A stretch of 64,000 bases of DNA from positions 1,798,001 to 1,862,000 of the forward strand of contig NZ_CP118246.1 of the NCBI RefSeq assembly GCF_028816455.1, given 5' to 3'. The position numbers and the translations under genes were made by a program. The stretch's first letter is position 1; each line of letters starts with the position of its first letter. Of the stretch, positions 7,633 through 18,340 are shown piece after piece. Source of the DNA: Devosia algicola (GTDB taxonomy: Bacteria > Pseudomonadota > Alphaproteobacteria > Rhizobiales > Devosiaceae). The notes below the pieces were generated by a model. That model did not search any database and was not told the DNA's origin. It saw only the letters and a program-made list of their open reading frames with translations.

Positions 7633-9843
7633 TCACGACTTTGCCCACTCAGCAAAAACCTTTTTGAACAAGGCTTCTGCGCTATCATCTTTTTCCAAAG
7701 TGATGATCGCACGGGTTCCGGTGCCATAGATCACCGCAAAATCCATCCACTTGCGCTCAGTCAGCAGTTCGATATTGGTCGGCAGGTCCTTTTCGGCGGC
7801 ACTCAGGGCAAACAGGAATGAACTACCCACCACGCGGGCGGAAGCCCCTACTAAAGGCGTGCCCTGTACCAGGCTCTTCATTCTTGAGCAGTACCCCTGG
7901 CAAACTGGCGATTGTACCGCCGATAAAGCTGTCACTGACCTGGAAATTGATCTCCATCAGATGGCTGGCAGGCAGGGTCGCGTCGGCATTCTTGCGAATA
8001 GTCACATCAACGCTGAGATTTCGCGCTGGAATGCTGGCCGTCGCCTTGATCGTCGGCACACCAAGGCTCATCTGTACCCTCGCTCCATTCCACCGTACCC
8101 GAGAATGGCACAGCACCAGTCTGCCCATCCGATGACGCCTCGAGCAAAAGCGACTGACTGCCGGCCAACACGGCCGGATCAACAGAAGCTGCCGGATCAT
8201 TCGTCGCAATCTCAGGCGTGGTTTCGGCCGGCAAGCGCTCCTCGGCAGTTGTCGTATCGGGTGCCGTTGTCTCGGTCCCGGCACCTGCTGCGCCCGGATC
8301 AGGCGTCAATCGTGCTTCTGGTTCCGGTTCGAGCCCTTGCAATGCCGTTGTTGCTTCGCCCGTCGTCGGACTGGATGCAGTATTGCCTGGCCCAGCGATA
8401 TCTGGTGCGGTGACATTACCATCGAGGGTTGGCGTCTTTGGGGCCCCCTCTGTGGTCGGTGCACTCGTGGCGCCCGTGTCTGTTGCAACCGCCGTTGAGC
8501 GCCCGAACATCTGGTCCAGATCGACATAGCCTTCTCGCCAGGCCCAAAATCCAGCGCCGCCAACGCCAACGAGGAGCAAAGCGAAGACCACAAGAAAAAT
8601 CGTCAGTCCCGCGCCGCGCCGCTCTTCGCCAAGGCTCGTCGCCACTTCCAACCGCTCCGCTGGGACCCGCGTCGTCCCGTTTACCATCACCGTCAGAGGC
8701 AGCCGCATCAGGCAGCGCCGCGGACTTTTCGCCGCGTGCTTCCCGATCAAGGGTTTCGATGGCGCGCTCAATAACGCCCTCGGCTTCCAGCGGGTTGGAT
8801 TTCCCCGCCCCCGCATCTACATCAACCTCGCGCTCGCTCGAAAGCGCACTTTCGACGGCTCCCGCGTCCTTTATCACGACAGGCTCGACGACCCCGTCGC
8901 GGGCGCGCTCCATGGCACCCATTGCCGGTTCTACCCGATTGGCTGCTGCCAAATTGGCGGTTTTGCCGTTGCCCTTCGATCCAAAAAAGCCGCCGTCCGA
9001 TGGGGGGCGTCGCTCGACCGCCGGTGTGCCAACGTCCGCAACCGGATCTGGTGGGCTGGGTTTAGCGGCGCTGACATCCACGTTTGGGGCAGCCACTGGC
9101 GACTGCCCATTGGGCGGGGCAACGGCGGGATGGGTGTTAATCTCGGGTTCGACCGCGGGGTTGGGTTCAGACACCGCGTCTGGATTGTCAGCGGCGTCAG
9201 GAACAGTGGTATTTGACTGTGGCGCTGATTGGTCAACCTCACCGCCAGCAGCCTCAGCTGCACTAATAATGTCCTCTATCGAAGCCGACGACGCCGATTT
9301 AGCTGATGCGTCGAACGCAAATTGCGGTTGGGTAGGAGGCGTCACGACCGGTTCAGCGATACTGCCAGTGCCTGCATTTTCGGACTGTTCAGCGGGCGCG
9401 GGTGGCGCCGCATGCTTGGTCTTCACCTTATCAGTGGGTTTGGCATCGAGTTCTGCAGCGTCATCGGTTGAGGCACGTGTCGTCCCGTGCTCTTTCGGCA
9501 GTTCTGGTTCTGCAACTGGATCGGGTTCGGGCTCCGGCACTTCCTGGGTTGCAGGGGTTTCGTCAGCGGCGAATTTAGTCTCGACAGACCGCTCTGGCGG
9601 TGCCGCAAAATCGCGACGCAGCGAAATAACCGCTTCGCTGGCTTCCTGTTCTACCTGACGGATGCAATCTTCGAGTTGCAATCGGTGTTGCGTGATATCG
9701 CGAGCAGGCAGAGGCGGATTGATAGCGCGCAACTGTCCAACCAGAGCAGACCGCGCCTTCTCATAAACCGCCCGACGTGCGGCTCCATTATTTTCTGGCA
9801 GGGCGGATATCGCCCTGCGCAACAGCTCTTTGTAGTCCGCCAT
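7633..9843 (-). CDS. Large uncharacterised single-pass membrane protein conserved in Hyphomicrobiales (three frameshifts as given)
   Basis: 735 residues after repair. Residues 1-80 form a charged helical domain beginning MADYKELLRRAISALPENN. About 300 residues of low-complexity Ala/Pro/Glu/Ser linker follow, then one membrane segment (LTIFLVVFALLLVGVGGAGFWAW), a second acidic linker and a C-terminal domain of about 180 residues with the segments IPARNLSVDVTIRKN and LMEINFQVSDSFIGG. The given sequence splits it into four frames. Each break is an AGGCTC (8632-8637, 8064-8069, 7871-7876), and removing one base rejoins all of them. I recall rhizobial hypothetical proteins with the same ends. The function is unknown; the shape suggests a cytoplasmic sensor joined to an extracytoplasmic domain. 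Confidence 0.8.
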
Positions 9844-9889
9844 TCGCTACTTGGTACTCACAATTGCTGGTGTCTTTTAGCAAATAAAT

Positions 9890-11179
9890 TCAATCTTGAA
9901 ACGGGTCATGAACCAAGATCGTATCCAACCGCTCCGGGCTTGTGGAAAGCATTGCCACCGGCGCCCCAATCATTTCCTCTATATAGCGCACATATTTGAC
10001 CGCCTGTGCGGGCAATTCCGCCCAACTCCGGGCGCCAGCCGTCGTGCCCGACCAGCCCTCCAGCGTCTCATAGATTGGCTTAACGCGCGCTTGCGCCCCC
10101 ATTGAGGCAGGCAAATAATCGATTCGTGATCCGTCCAACTCATATCCGACACATATCTTGATTTCCTTGAGCCCATCCAAAACATCCAGCTTGGTCAGCG
10201 CAATGCCCGATATGCCCGAGGTCTTGACGGTCTGGCGCACAAGGACCGCATCGAACCAGCCACAGCGTCGTGCCCTGCCGGTATTGACACCCACCTCACG
10301 TCCGACCGTGGCTAGATGCGCGCCCATTTCGTCGTCCAGTTCGCATGGAAACGGCCCTTCGCCGACGCGTGTTGTATAGGCCTTGGTGATCCCCAAAACA
10401 TAGCCGATTGCCGTCGGTCCAAGACCTGATCCCGCCGCGGCCTGCCCCGCGACCGTATTGGAGGACGTCACAAATGGATAAGTGCCATGATCATTGTCCA
10501 GCAACGCTCCCTGCGCACCTTCAAACAGGATGCGAGCGCCAGCGCGACGCTTTTCATCAAGAATATTCCACACCCGGTCCATGAACGGCAGTATCTGATC
10601 GGCGATCGATGTAAGTTCGGAAAAAATGCCGTCCGCCGCGATCTCGACTAACCCCATCCCGCGTCGCAGCGCATTGTGATGCGCCAACAAACGTTCGATC
10701 TTTGGCATCAGCGTATCGGGTTCCGAGAGATCAACCAGCCGAATGGCGCGACGACCAACCTTGTCCTCATACGCTGGGCCGATACCCCGCTTGGTGGTAC
10801 CAATTTTGAGACCCGAATTTGAATCTTCGCGAATCGCGTCCAGTTCGCGGTGCAATGACAGAATAAGCGGTGCATTGTCGGCAATCCGCAGCACCTCTGG
10901 CGTAATCTTGACGCCCTGCCCTCGCAACTTTTCCATTTCTTGCACGAAATGGTGTGGGTCAACCACGACACCATTGCCAATGACGCTGAGTTTGCCTTGC
11001 ACCAGACCCGACGGTAGCAACGCGAGTTTATAGCTGACGCCGTCGATAACCAGCGTGTGGCCGGCATTGTGGCCGCCATGATAACGCACCACCACGTCGG
11101 CGCGCTCGGAAAGCCAATCCACAATTTTGCCTTTGCCTTCGTCGCCCCACTGCGAGCCGACGACCACCACATTTGCCAT
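9890..11179 (-). CDS. purA: Adenylosuccinate synthetase
   Basis: 429 residues. The GTP-binding loop [11 protein letters not shown] lies at the N-terminus. NGHAGHT-type residues appear as [12 protein letters not shown], and [10 protein letters not shown] and [17 protein letters not shown] are family blocks. The enzyme makes adenylosuccinate from IMP and aspartate in AMP synthesis. The ATG at 11179 is chosen because the protein then starts [18 protein letters not shown], and GAGGAC lies 8 nt upstream. It is a single cistron between the large membrane protein and an EamA exporter. Confidence 0.97.
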   Translation of the reverse strand: MANVVVVGSQWGDEGKGKIVDWLSERADVVVRYHGGHNAGHTLVIDGVSYKLALLPSGLVQGKLSVIGNGVVVDPHHFVQEMEKLRGQGVKITPEVLRIADNAPLILSLHRELDAIREDSNSGLKIGTTKRGIGPAYEDKVGRRAIRLVDLSEPDTLMPKIERLLAHHNALRRGMGLVEIAADGIFSELTSIADQILPFMDRVWNILDEKRRAGARILFEGAQGALLDNDHGTYPFVTSSNTVAGQAAAGSGLGPTAIGYVLGITKAYTTRVGEGPFPCELDDEMGAHLATVGREVGVNTGRARRCGWFDAVLVRQTVKTSGISGIALTKLDVLDGLKEIKICVGYELDGSRIDYLPASMGAQARVKPIYETLEGWSGTTAGARSWAELPAQAVKYVRYIEEMIGAPVAMLSTSPERLDTILVHDPFQD

Positions 11180-11333
11180 TCGCTTGTCCTCAGAGTTAGG
11201 CACACCAATCAGCTTTCGCCGCCATCCGACGAAAGTGGTTTGGCCATAAATCTTTGTTCACCGACCGCCCTTTGTGATTTGTTGGCGGCCGAATTGCTGA
11301 TAAGTCCGAGTTCATTACATTAGTAGAGCCACA

Positions 11334-12296
11334 ATGACAAAGCCGCCTTCATCGCAAAATCGCGGCATCTCCGCGCAACTTCTTGATCGCCCCTATGTAT
11401 TGCTGATCCTGACCACGCTTTTCTGGGGTGGCAATGTGGTGGCGGGCAAACTCGCTGTTGGTCACATCGATCCCTATACCCTCACCTTGCTGCGCTGGAT
11501 TGGCGCTCTTCTCATCGTTTTGCCCTTTGCGATTCGCCCGCTACGACGCGACCTGCCAACGCTATTGGCGAAATGGTGGCTATTCCTGTTCTATGGGGGC
11601 GTCGGCTATGTCACCTTCAATATTTTCATCTACATTGCCGCCCACTACGCCCCTGGCATCAATATTGGCCTAGAACAGGTCACCATTAACATGTTTGTCA
11701 TGTTGGCAAACTTCGCCCTGTTTGGTTTGCGCGTCCGTGCCTTGCAGTTACTTGGTGTCGCACTAACGGCTACGGGTGTGTTGATTACCGCGACCCATGG
11801 GGAGGTGGCTCGCCTTTTGGCGCTCGATATTGGTTTCGGTGACCTGCTGGTATTAGTCGCCTGCGCAGCTTATGCCGCTTACTCAGTATCCCTGCGCTTT
11901 CGCCCGGTGACCAGTTGGCTCAGCTATCTGGTCGCAACGTTCCTTGGGGCGATCATTGCATCAATATTTTATCAGCTGGCGTTGGGAGGTGGCATCGGCG
12001 CTTTCGTTACAGCACTGCCAACGGTAACCCCGCAGGGTTGGCTGGTCGCGGTCTACACCATGTTGTTGCCCTCGGTAGTCTCGCAGATGTTTTATGTCCG
12101 CGGCGTCGAACTGATTGGCGCCAACCGCGCCAGCCTGTTCATCAATCTGATACCGATTTTCGCAGCTACCCTGGCAATTCTGGTATTGGGCGAAACACTC
12201 CAACCCTATCATATGGTCGCAGCAGTCCTCGTAATTGCGGGCATTTTCCTCGCCGAGTTCAGCGCGCGGCGCGCGCTTGGATCGCCTCAGAACTAG
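11334..12296 (+). CDS. DMT-superfamily (EamA) transporter
   Basis: 320 residues with about ten hydrophobic segments forming two EamA repeats (roughly residues 20-155 and 170-310). The first repeat begins with the family start FWGGNVVAGKLA, and the second ends with LGETLQPYHMVAAVLVIAGI. Such proteins export small metabolites such as amino acids, but the substrate cannot be read from the sequence. It is divergent from purA and ends just before a strong bidirectional terminator. Confidence 0.88.
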   Translation: MTKPPSSQNRGISAQLLDRPYVLLILTTLFWGGNVVAGKLAVGHIDPYTLTLLRWIGALLIVLPFAIRPLRRDLPTLLAKWWLFLFYGGVGYVTFNIFIYIAAHYAPGINIGLEQVTINMFVMLANFALFGLRVRALQLLGVALTATGVLITATHGEVARLLALDIGFGDLLVLVACAAYAAYSVSLRFRPVTSWLSYLVATFLGAIIASIFYQLALGGGIGAFVTALPTVTPQGWLVAVYTMLLPSVVSQMFYVRGVELIGANRASLFINLIPIFAATLAILVLGETLQPYHMVAAVLVIAGIFLAEFSARRALGSPQN

Positions 12297-12322
12297 CGCG
12301 TCGAGTTGAATATTTCTCCATG

Positions 12323-12353
12323 AAAAAGGCCGACGCGTTAGCGTCGGCCTTTC
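12323..12353. terminator. Bidirectional terminator between the EamA gene and serA
   Basis: AAAGGCCGACGC, the tetraloop GTTA and GCGTCGGCCTTT form a perfect 12-pair stem. A/T bases flank both sides, so it can stop transcription of both convergent genes. Confidence 0.9.
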
Positions 12354-12374
12354 AGCATCAAAGTGGTTACAACC

Positions 12375-13958
12375 CTAGAATTTTAGCGCTTTGGCCTGCT
12401 TGACACCCGGTAGCGCCAGTATCTCTGCCAACTGCTTGTCGCCAAGAGTACCATCAATCGATACCAGCGCGATGGCGTCCGAGCCAACCTGATCACGACC
12501 AAGATTGAAGTTGGCAATATTGATTCCCAACGTACCCAGCAGTGTACCTAGACGGCCAATATGGCCCGGTTTGTCTTCATTGGTCACATAGAGCATGGAC
12601 GGTGTCAGTTCCGCTTCCATATTGATGTTCTTGACCTGAATGACGCGTGGCTTGCCGCTGGCAAATACCGTTCCGGCAACCGCCCGTTCCTGCCGCTCCG
12701 TGCCAATGGTCAGGCGGATGTAATTTTCATACGCCCCCTGCTGCTCGCGCGTCACCACTTCCACTGCCATACCGCGGTCCTTGGCCACCTGCGGCGCCGA
12801 GACCATGTTGACTTCAGCCAACAATGGCTTGAGCACACCGTGCAATGCGGCTGCCACCATCGGCTTGGTGTTCATTGCCGCGACATTGCCCTCAAACTCG
12901 ATCTTGATCGTTTGAATGGATGTTTCGGTCAACTGACCGGCAAATGAGCCAAGCACTTCCGCCAGTTTGATAAACGGCGTCAGACGCGGCGCTTCTTCGC
13001 CCGAAATCGAGGGAAAGTTGAGCGCGTTGGTGATTTCGCCGCTCATCAGGTACGCCGAAATCTGCTCGGCAACCTGCAACGCCACATTTTCCTGCGCCTC
13101 GGAAGTCGAGGCCCCCAGATGCGGCGTCGCAATGACATTGGGCAGATCGAACAACGGATTGGCCGATGCCGGTTCCTCAAGAAATACGTCCAGCGCGGCG
13201 CCAGCGACCTGGCCAGATTTCAGGGCATCAGCCAACGCTGCCTCGTCAATCAGTCCGCCCCGCGCACAATTGATAATTCGCACACCCATCTTGGACTTGG
13301 CAATTGCCTCAGCAGAAATCACATTGCGGGTTTGCTCGGTCAGCGGCGTGTGCAGCGTGATAAAATCGGCTCGAGCCAGCAGATCGTCCAGTTCGACTTT
13401 CTCGACGCCAATTTCCAGCGCCCGTTCTGGCGTGAGAAAGGGGTCAAATGCAATGACCTTCATTCGCAGGCCCTGCGCGCGGTCCGCTACAATCGCCCCG
13501 ATATTGCCGCAACCGACAATACCCAGCACCTTGTTTGTCACTTCGACGCCCATAAAACGGTTCTTTTCCCATTTGCCGGCGCGAGTGGAAGCATCGGCCT
13601 CGGGGATCTGTCGAGCCAGTGACAACATCATCGAAATCGCATGTTCAGCGGTCGTGATCGAATTGCCGAAGGGCGTATTCATCACAATGATGCCCTTTTT
13701 GGTCGCCGCCGGAATATCGACATTGTCAACGCCGATGCCGGCCCTGCCGATGACCTTGAGGTTGGTGGCGGCAGCGAGAAGCTTTTCGGTCACCTTGGTT
13801 GCGGAACGAATGGCCAAACCGTCATATTGCCCGATTGCCTCGAGCAGTTTTTCCTTGTCCTTGCCCAGATCGGGCAGATAGTCGACCTCAACGCCATTGT
13901 CCTTGAAAATCTGAACGGCGGTCGGGCTGAGCTTATCGGAAACGAGTACCTTGGGCAT
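12375..13958 (-). CDS. serA: D-3-phosphoglycerate dehydrogenase
   Basis: 527 residues, the long form of the enzyme. The substrate-binding part includes GRAGIGVDNVD. The Rossmann motif is GIVGCGNIGA at about residue 147, and the catalytic His lies in ATPHLGASTSEAQ. The C-terminal 200 residues carry the allosteric insert and an ACT domain (VTNEDKPGHIGRLGTLLG) for serine feedback. It catalyses the first step of serine synthesis from 3-phosphoglycerate, linking to pgk and gap further along the window. AAGGAGGG precedes the ATG. It lies 117 bp after serC on the same strand. Confidence 0.96.
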   Translation of the reverse strand: MPKVLVSDKLSPTAVQIFKDNGVEVDYLPDLGKDKEKLLEAIGQYDGLAIRSATKVTEKLLAAATNLKVIGRAGIGVDNVDIPAATKKGIIVMNTPFGNSITTAEHAISMMLSLARQIPEADASTRAGKWEKNRFMGVEVTNKVLGIVGCGNIGAIVADRAQGLRMKVIAFDPFLTPERALEIGVEKVELDDLLARADFITLHTPLTEQTRNVISAEAIAKSKMGVRIINCARGGLIDEAALADALKSGQVAGAALDVFLEEPASANPLFDLPNVIATPHLGASTSEAQENVALQVAEQISAYLMSGEITNALNFPSISGEEAPRLTPFIKLAEVLGSFAGQLTETSIQTIKIEFEGNVAAMNTKPMVAAALHGVLKPLLAEVNMVSAPQVAKDRGMAVEVVTREQQGAYENYIRLTIGTERQERAVAGTVFASGKPRVIQVKNINMEAELTPSMLYVTNEDKPGHIGRLGTLLGTLGINIANFNLGRDQVGSDAIALVSIDGTLGDKQLAEILALPGVKQAKALKF

Positions 13959-14075
13959 GACGCCCTCCTTGATGAGAAATGGATAGGTGCCCTCCCGACG
14001 AATGTGGTGCGAGACTGATAGGATGTTGATCCGAATCTCACACGCCCACCCGATCGTCGGAAGGTCAGGACAATG

Positions 14076-15261
14076 TCAGGCTGCGTCTGCAGTCAGCGCC
14101 AGTTTTTCGGCTGCGAATGCGAAATCCAGCCAGGGCGTCAATGCTTTGAGATCATCAGCTTCAATGGTCGAACCGGCCCAGATACGAAGCCCCGAAGGCG
14201 CGTCCTTGTAGGCACCGATATCGTACGCCGCACCTGCCTGGTCGAGTCGAGCAACCATGGCCTTGGCAAAGGCTGCCTGCTTGTTCGCCGCAAGCGCTGT
14301 AACCGCCGGATCGACAATTGAAAAGCACACCGAAGTGTTGGATCGATTGGCTTCATCCTTGGCCAGAAATGCCACCCAGTCCGTTTTACTCACCCAGTCC
14401 GCCAGCACCTCGAAATTGGCATCAGCGCGCCCTTGCAAACCTTTCAGGCCGCCCTGCTCCAGACCCCATTCCATCGCGTCAATCGCGTCTTCAATGCACA
14501 GCATAGAAGGCGTATTAATCGTCGCGCCGTCGAACACCTCGGCCAGCAGCTTATCACCCTTGGTCAAACGGAAAATCTTGGGCAGCGGACGATCTGGCTT
14601 ATAACTTTCCAGGCGCGCCACTGCGCGCGGGCTCAGGATCAGAACGCCGTGAGCGGCCTCGCCCCCTAGTGCCTTCTGCCAGGAAAACGTCACCACATCG
14701 AGCTTGGGGAAATCCAGATCTTGCGCGAACGCAGCCGATGTCGCATCGCAAATGGTCAGGCCCTTGCGGTCCGCTGCGATCCAGTCGGCATTGGGCACCC
14801 GCACACCGGACGTCGTGCCGTTCCATGTAAAGACAACGTCACGGTCGCAATCAACCTCACCAAGGTCAGGCAATTCGCCATATGGAGCCTTGATGATCCG
14901 CGCGTCGTCGAGCCTTGAGTTGCTTGACCACGTCGGTGACCCAACCAGCCCCAAAACTTTCCCACGCCAGCATGTCCACGCCGCGCTCGCCCAGCATCGA
15001 CCAAAGCGCCATTTCGACAGCGCCGGTATCGGAGGCAGGAACAATGCCGATCACATAGTCGTCCGGCACCTCGAGTAACGCGCGGGTCAACTCAATCGCT
15101 CGCTGAATGCGAGCCTTCCCAGGTTTTGAGCGGTGCGAACGTCCAACCAACGCATGCTCAAGCGCTTCGACCGTCCAACCAGGACGTTTCGAACAGGGAC
15201 CAGATGAAAAATTAGGGTTAGCCGGTTTAACCGCCGGTGCGGTGTGGGGCATATCAGTCAT
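14076..15261 (-). CDS. serC: Phosphoserine aminotransferase (frameshifted as given)
   Basis: 394 residues after repair, matching the long alphaproteobacterial SerC. The N-terminus has [15 protein letters not shown]. The middle has [11 protein letters not shown] and the PLP-lysine region [13 protein letters not shown]. The frame breaks at GAGCCT 14910-14915; removing one base joins VVKQLK to [18 protein letters not shown]. Two other AGGCTC hexamers in the gene (14885 and 15109) are in frame and look genuine. A GGAGGG site precedes the ATG. It makes phosphoserine from phosphohydroxypyruvate and is followed by serA. Confidence 0.93.
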
Positions 15262-15285
15262 ATTGCGACCCTCCCAGGTCGATAG

Positions 15286-15376
15286 CCTTGCGTTAGGGCA
15301 AGGTGTCCTGAGGAGCGGCATACGCCCGACCCGACCGTCCGTCAATCCATCTTTTTCGACAATTGTGCGTCGGGCG
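15286..15376 (-). promoter_or_regulatory. Structured serC leader, probably the alphaproteobacterial serC motif
   Basis: Two stems are visible in the serC 5' region. CGCCCGAC (15323-15330) pairs perfectly with GTCGGGCG (15369-15376), and CCTTGC (15286-15291) pairs with GCAAGG (15298-15303) around a six-base loop, ending about 25 nt before the serC start. A structured RNA called the serC motif is known from comparative work upstream of serC-serA in alphaproteobacteria. I identify it by position and structure only. The remaining region up to 15601 shows no gene; it must hold the promoters of serC and of the divergent DUF1697 gene. Confidence 0.6.
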
Positions 15377-15601
15377 CCGGAAACGGGAATTATGCCGAGC
15401 CTAACCCATAGGTTTGGCAAAGGGCAGGATCGGGCCCCAGTATAGGCGGGAACTTGCACCCATGTCTCCCAGGCCTATATTTGTGGGACAATTCACTAGG
15501 TCGATTGGCCCAGCGCAATGGCAGTGAGCTGATCCAACATCTCGATCACGGACGATATTCACCTATGTGCGTACCAATTCGAGCGTACCAAGAGGAAATT
15601 G

Positions 15602-16156
15602 ATGCCAAAGGCCGTTCAACAACGTTATGTGGCACTCCTGTATTCGATCAGCCTTCCTGCTGGCCGCAGGCTTGTTATGCAGGATCTCAAGCAGATGACG
15701 CTATCGATCGGGCTTGAAGCCCCACATACACTTTTGTCCACGGGAAACCTGCTATTCACCACCCAGCAAACTGAAATCAACAATCTGGAGGCTCGGCTTG
15801 AAACGGCATACGCCGCGACGTTCGGACGTCACGTTGATTTTCTCGTGCGCGACACACTGGCTTGGAAAAATATAGTGGCAACCAACCCGTTTGTTGACGC
15901 CGCGGAGCAAAATGCAAGCAATGTAATGGTGCGCGTCATGCGCAATCCATTATCCAAGGAAAAGGTAGCCGACATCGCATCTGCGGCACGCGACGGGGAG
16001 CGGCTGGCAACGGTTAGTGGCAATTTATGGATCAGCTTTGCAGAGGCACCCAGCCGGTCCAAGCTGCTACCGCTCCTGACCCGTCAGAAACTGGGCGTCG
16101 GCACCATCCGTAACTGGAACACCGCGCGCGCCATTGATTCAGTTTTACGGTCGTGA
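15602..16156 (+). CDS. DUF1697 family protein
   Basis: 184 residues. The order of conserved blocks fits DUF1697: YVALLYSISLPAGRRLVMQDLKQM, then STGNLLFT, a FLVRDTLAW block, and a C-terminal RNWNTA. The usual N-terminal LLRGINVG block is altered to LLYSISLP. The ATG at 15602 is preceded by AGAGGAA. No function is established for the family. It is a lone gene divergent from serC. Confidence 0.75.
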   Translation: MPKAVQQRYVALLYSISLPAGRRLVMQDLKQMTLSIGLEAPHTLLSTGNLLFTTQQTEINNLEARLETAYAATFGRHVDFLVRDTLAWKNIVATNPFVDAAEQNASNVMVRVMRNPLSKEKVADIASAARDGERLATVSGNLWISFAEAPSRSKLLPLLTRQKLGVGTIRNWNTARAIDSVLRS

Positions 16157-16289
16157 ATTACCTCAACAGTGCGATATGGAGTCCTCGATAAGGCCGTAAG
16201 TAGTCACGCCACGACACCACAAACAATCAAGTCCATTGCCGAATTCTCGAATGGGCAGAAAATTGGGACTGAGCGATTCTACTAAAGCC

Positions 16290-17279
16290 TTATGGTTTGC
16301 CAATCCTGCCATTCAGCTCGTCAGCGATATGCGCACGAATGATGTCGTCAAAATTATTGTCACCGGAAAATCCCAAATCGATTGAGCGCTGCGCATCAAA
16401 GTTTTTGGGCCATCCCGCCACCATTTCAATGATTTTTGCGTCCGGTTCGCGACGGATCAGAGCGACCGCGTCGCTGCCCCCCACACGCTCAAGGGCCTCA
16501 ATCTGCTCACCCACCGTCGCGCTGAGACCAGGCATGTTGAGCGAACGGCGTTGCCCAAGAGATTCAGTATTCAGCGCCGCCGCGTGTATGAGAAACCCGA
16601 CGGCGGCCCGTGGACTGGCGAACCAGTGCCGGACAGTCTCAGCCACCGGCAACACCGCCTCCAGCCCAACCAGAGGCTCGCGAATTATCCCTGAGAAAAA
16701 GCCGGACGCTGCCTTGTTCGGCGCGCCCGGGCGAACCACGATTGTCGGCAAGCGGATGCCGATGCCATCGAAAATGCCGCGACGCGAATAGTCAGCCAGC
16801 AACAGTTCGCCGATCGCCTTTTGCGTCCCATAGCTGGTCAAGGGTGTCAGCACCTGCGTGTCCGGGATCACTGCAGGCAACGGTTCGCCAAAGACCGCTA
16901 TGGACGACGTGAAAACTAGTTTGGGGAAATAGCTTTCTGCCTGCCCCGCCTGTCGAATAGCCTCATACAGCAATCGAGTGCCATCCAAATTGATCCGGTA
17001 GCCTTTTTCAAAGTCGGCTTCCGCTTCCCCCGACACAATGGCCGCGAGATGAAAGATGACGTCCGGACGGTCCTTGATCAGTTCAGCGGCCGCGCCCTCT
17101 GCACTCAGATCGTTGGCAACGCTGACAATATCAATCTGGCTGGGCGGCACCTCCGGCGCGAAAATATCGGCCAGGGTGAGCGCGGCAATCGAGCGTCCGT
17201 TCAAGCTGCCGTCCTTGAGCAGCGCCGCTGTCAGCTTGCGCCCAATCATGCCACCGGCACCGATAATCAGAATTTTCAT
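16290..17279 (-). CDS. denD: NAD-dependent epimerase/dehydratase family, D-erythronate dehydrogenase-like
   Basis: 329 residues of the extended short-chain dehydrogenase type. The nucleotide-binding motif is GAGGMIGRK at residues 7-15, and the catalytic pair is in SYGTQK. FHLAAIVSGEAEADF and RLPTIVVRPGAPNKAASGFFSGIIREPL resemble the D-erythronate dehydrogenase DenD group, which oxidises four-carbon acid sugars. No kinase or isomerase partner of that pathway lies nearby, so the symbol is tentative. It is followed on its strand by nothing closely coupled. Confidence 0.7.
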   Translation of the reverse strand: MKILIIGAGGMIGRKLTAALLKDGSLNGRSIAALTLADIFAPEVPPSQIDIVSVANDLSAEGAAAELIKDRPDVIFHLAAIVSGEAEADFEKGYRINLDGTRLLYEAIRQAGQAESYFPKLVFTSSIAVFGEPLPAVIPDTQVLTPLTSYGTQKAIGELLLADYSRRGIFDGIGIRLPTIVVRPGAPNKAASGFFSGIIREPLVGLEAVLPVAETVRHWFASPRAAVGFLIHAAALNTESLGQRRSLNMPGLSATVGEQIEALERVGGSDAVALIRREPDAKIIEMVAGWPKNFDAQRSIDLGFSGDNNFDDIIRAHIADELNGRIGKP

Positions 17280-17336
17280 GATGTCCCCTCCGCTGCCATA
17301 CTATGGAGGGGCAGCAGACCGCAGTCCAGTGAGTAC

Positions 17337-17363
17337 AAAAAAACGGCGCCCCGAAGGACGCCG
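17337..17363 (-). terminator. Terminator after the outer-membrane barrel gene
   Basis: On the minus strand CGGCGTCC, TTCG and GGGCGCCG form a stem (with a G-T pair) followed by seven T. It lies 24 bp after the stop of the outer-membrane gene. Confidence 0.85.
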
Positions 17364-17386
17364 CATTTTAAGCTATCAAATCGAAA

Positions 17387-18133
17387 TTAGTTGATCCGAT
17401 ACCGCAAGGTCGAGCGGACCTCGTGGATCCAGTTGTTGGAGGTCGAAAAGCCCATTGGCGCGGGCTGGGTGTTGGCGATCTTGGCCATATAGATGGCGCG
17501 ATAGCCCACATCCGCGGTAAAGGCGCCAAAATCATAACCGATACCGACCATACCCGCGGCCGCTAGGCTGGTATTGGAACCGCCAGTGATGGGGTTACCT
17601 GCCGGGGCGTCGACGCTAACCTGATTGAACGCGGCGCCGATACCAGCACCGACATAACCAAAAGCACCGCCCGCAGCGGAGTAACCGGAACCCATACCAG
17701 AATTTCCGAATGAGAAATCATAATAGGCATTGGCCAGCGCAATGGTCGAGCGCAGTTTTAACGAATATTTGCCAGCAACGCCCGGCGCGGTCTTGGTGAT
17801 CGAAACACCATCATTGGCCAGATAGTCAACGGTTGCGTCAAATCGCAAGCCGGTCCCGGTTTCATAGCCAAAGCCGGCACCAACGCTATAACCGTATCCC
17901 CAATCATTAACCGGATAGGTCACGTCACCGCAACCGCACTCGTCGGCTTTGACTTCCTTGGACCACAAGGCATTAGCGGCAGCACTGCCACGTAAATAAA
18001 ACGAGCCCTGAACACCATAGTCCACATCGGGAATATCGATTATCGGGGAATAAACGGGCAAGTCGGCCGCGATTACGGGGAGTGCGATATTGGCGGCCCC
18101 TGCCACCAGCATCGCAGCGATGAGCTTACGCAT
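17387..18133 (-). CDS. Outer-membrane beta-barrel protein
   Basis: 248 residues. A signal peptide spans residues 1-22 (MLVAGAANIALPVIAADL). The rest alternates polar and hydrophobic residues with many Gly and aromatic residues, and ends in TLRYRIN, typical of eight-stranded OmpA/Omp25-like barrels. The start is set at 18133, where the signal peptide begins and AAGGA lies upstream. The 207 bp upstream are A/T-rich and carry no gene, consistent with a strong promoter. Its exact role cannot be told. Confidence 0.82.
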   Translation of the reverse strand: MRKLIAAMLVAGAANIALPVIAADLPVYSPIIDIPDVDYGVQGSFYLRGSAAANALWSKEVKADECGCGDVTYPVNDWGYGYSVGAGFGYETGTGLRFDATVDYLANDGVSITKTAPGVAGKYSLKLRSTIALANAYYDFSFGNSGMGSGYSAAGGAFGYVGAGIGAAFNQVSVDAPAGNPITGGSNTSLAAAGMVGIGYDFGAFTADVGYRAIYMAKIANTQPAPMGFSTSNNWIHEVRSTLRYRIN

Positions 18134-18340
18134 GAGACATTCCTTAAAGTTGCCACGACACCAGTCGATTGACATTTAATATCCGGCAACTTTGTTAAAT
18201 CTCACTTAACCTAAATATTTAACCGTAACTCGGTGTAATTGTTACCACTTCTTAACAAAGCTAGACAGGTTACTACGTAAGGAAATAACCACCAATAGGT
18301 GCGCATCCGGGGTGACAATCACGATAAATGTTGAGCGATG

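Noticed and set aside
8429..9658. Long plus-strand open frame opposite the large membrane protein
   Set aside because: Composition is Ser/Ala/Gly-rich as expected for the antisense of a low-complexity linker; no start signal or family motif.
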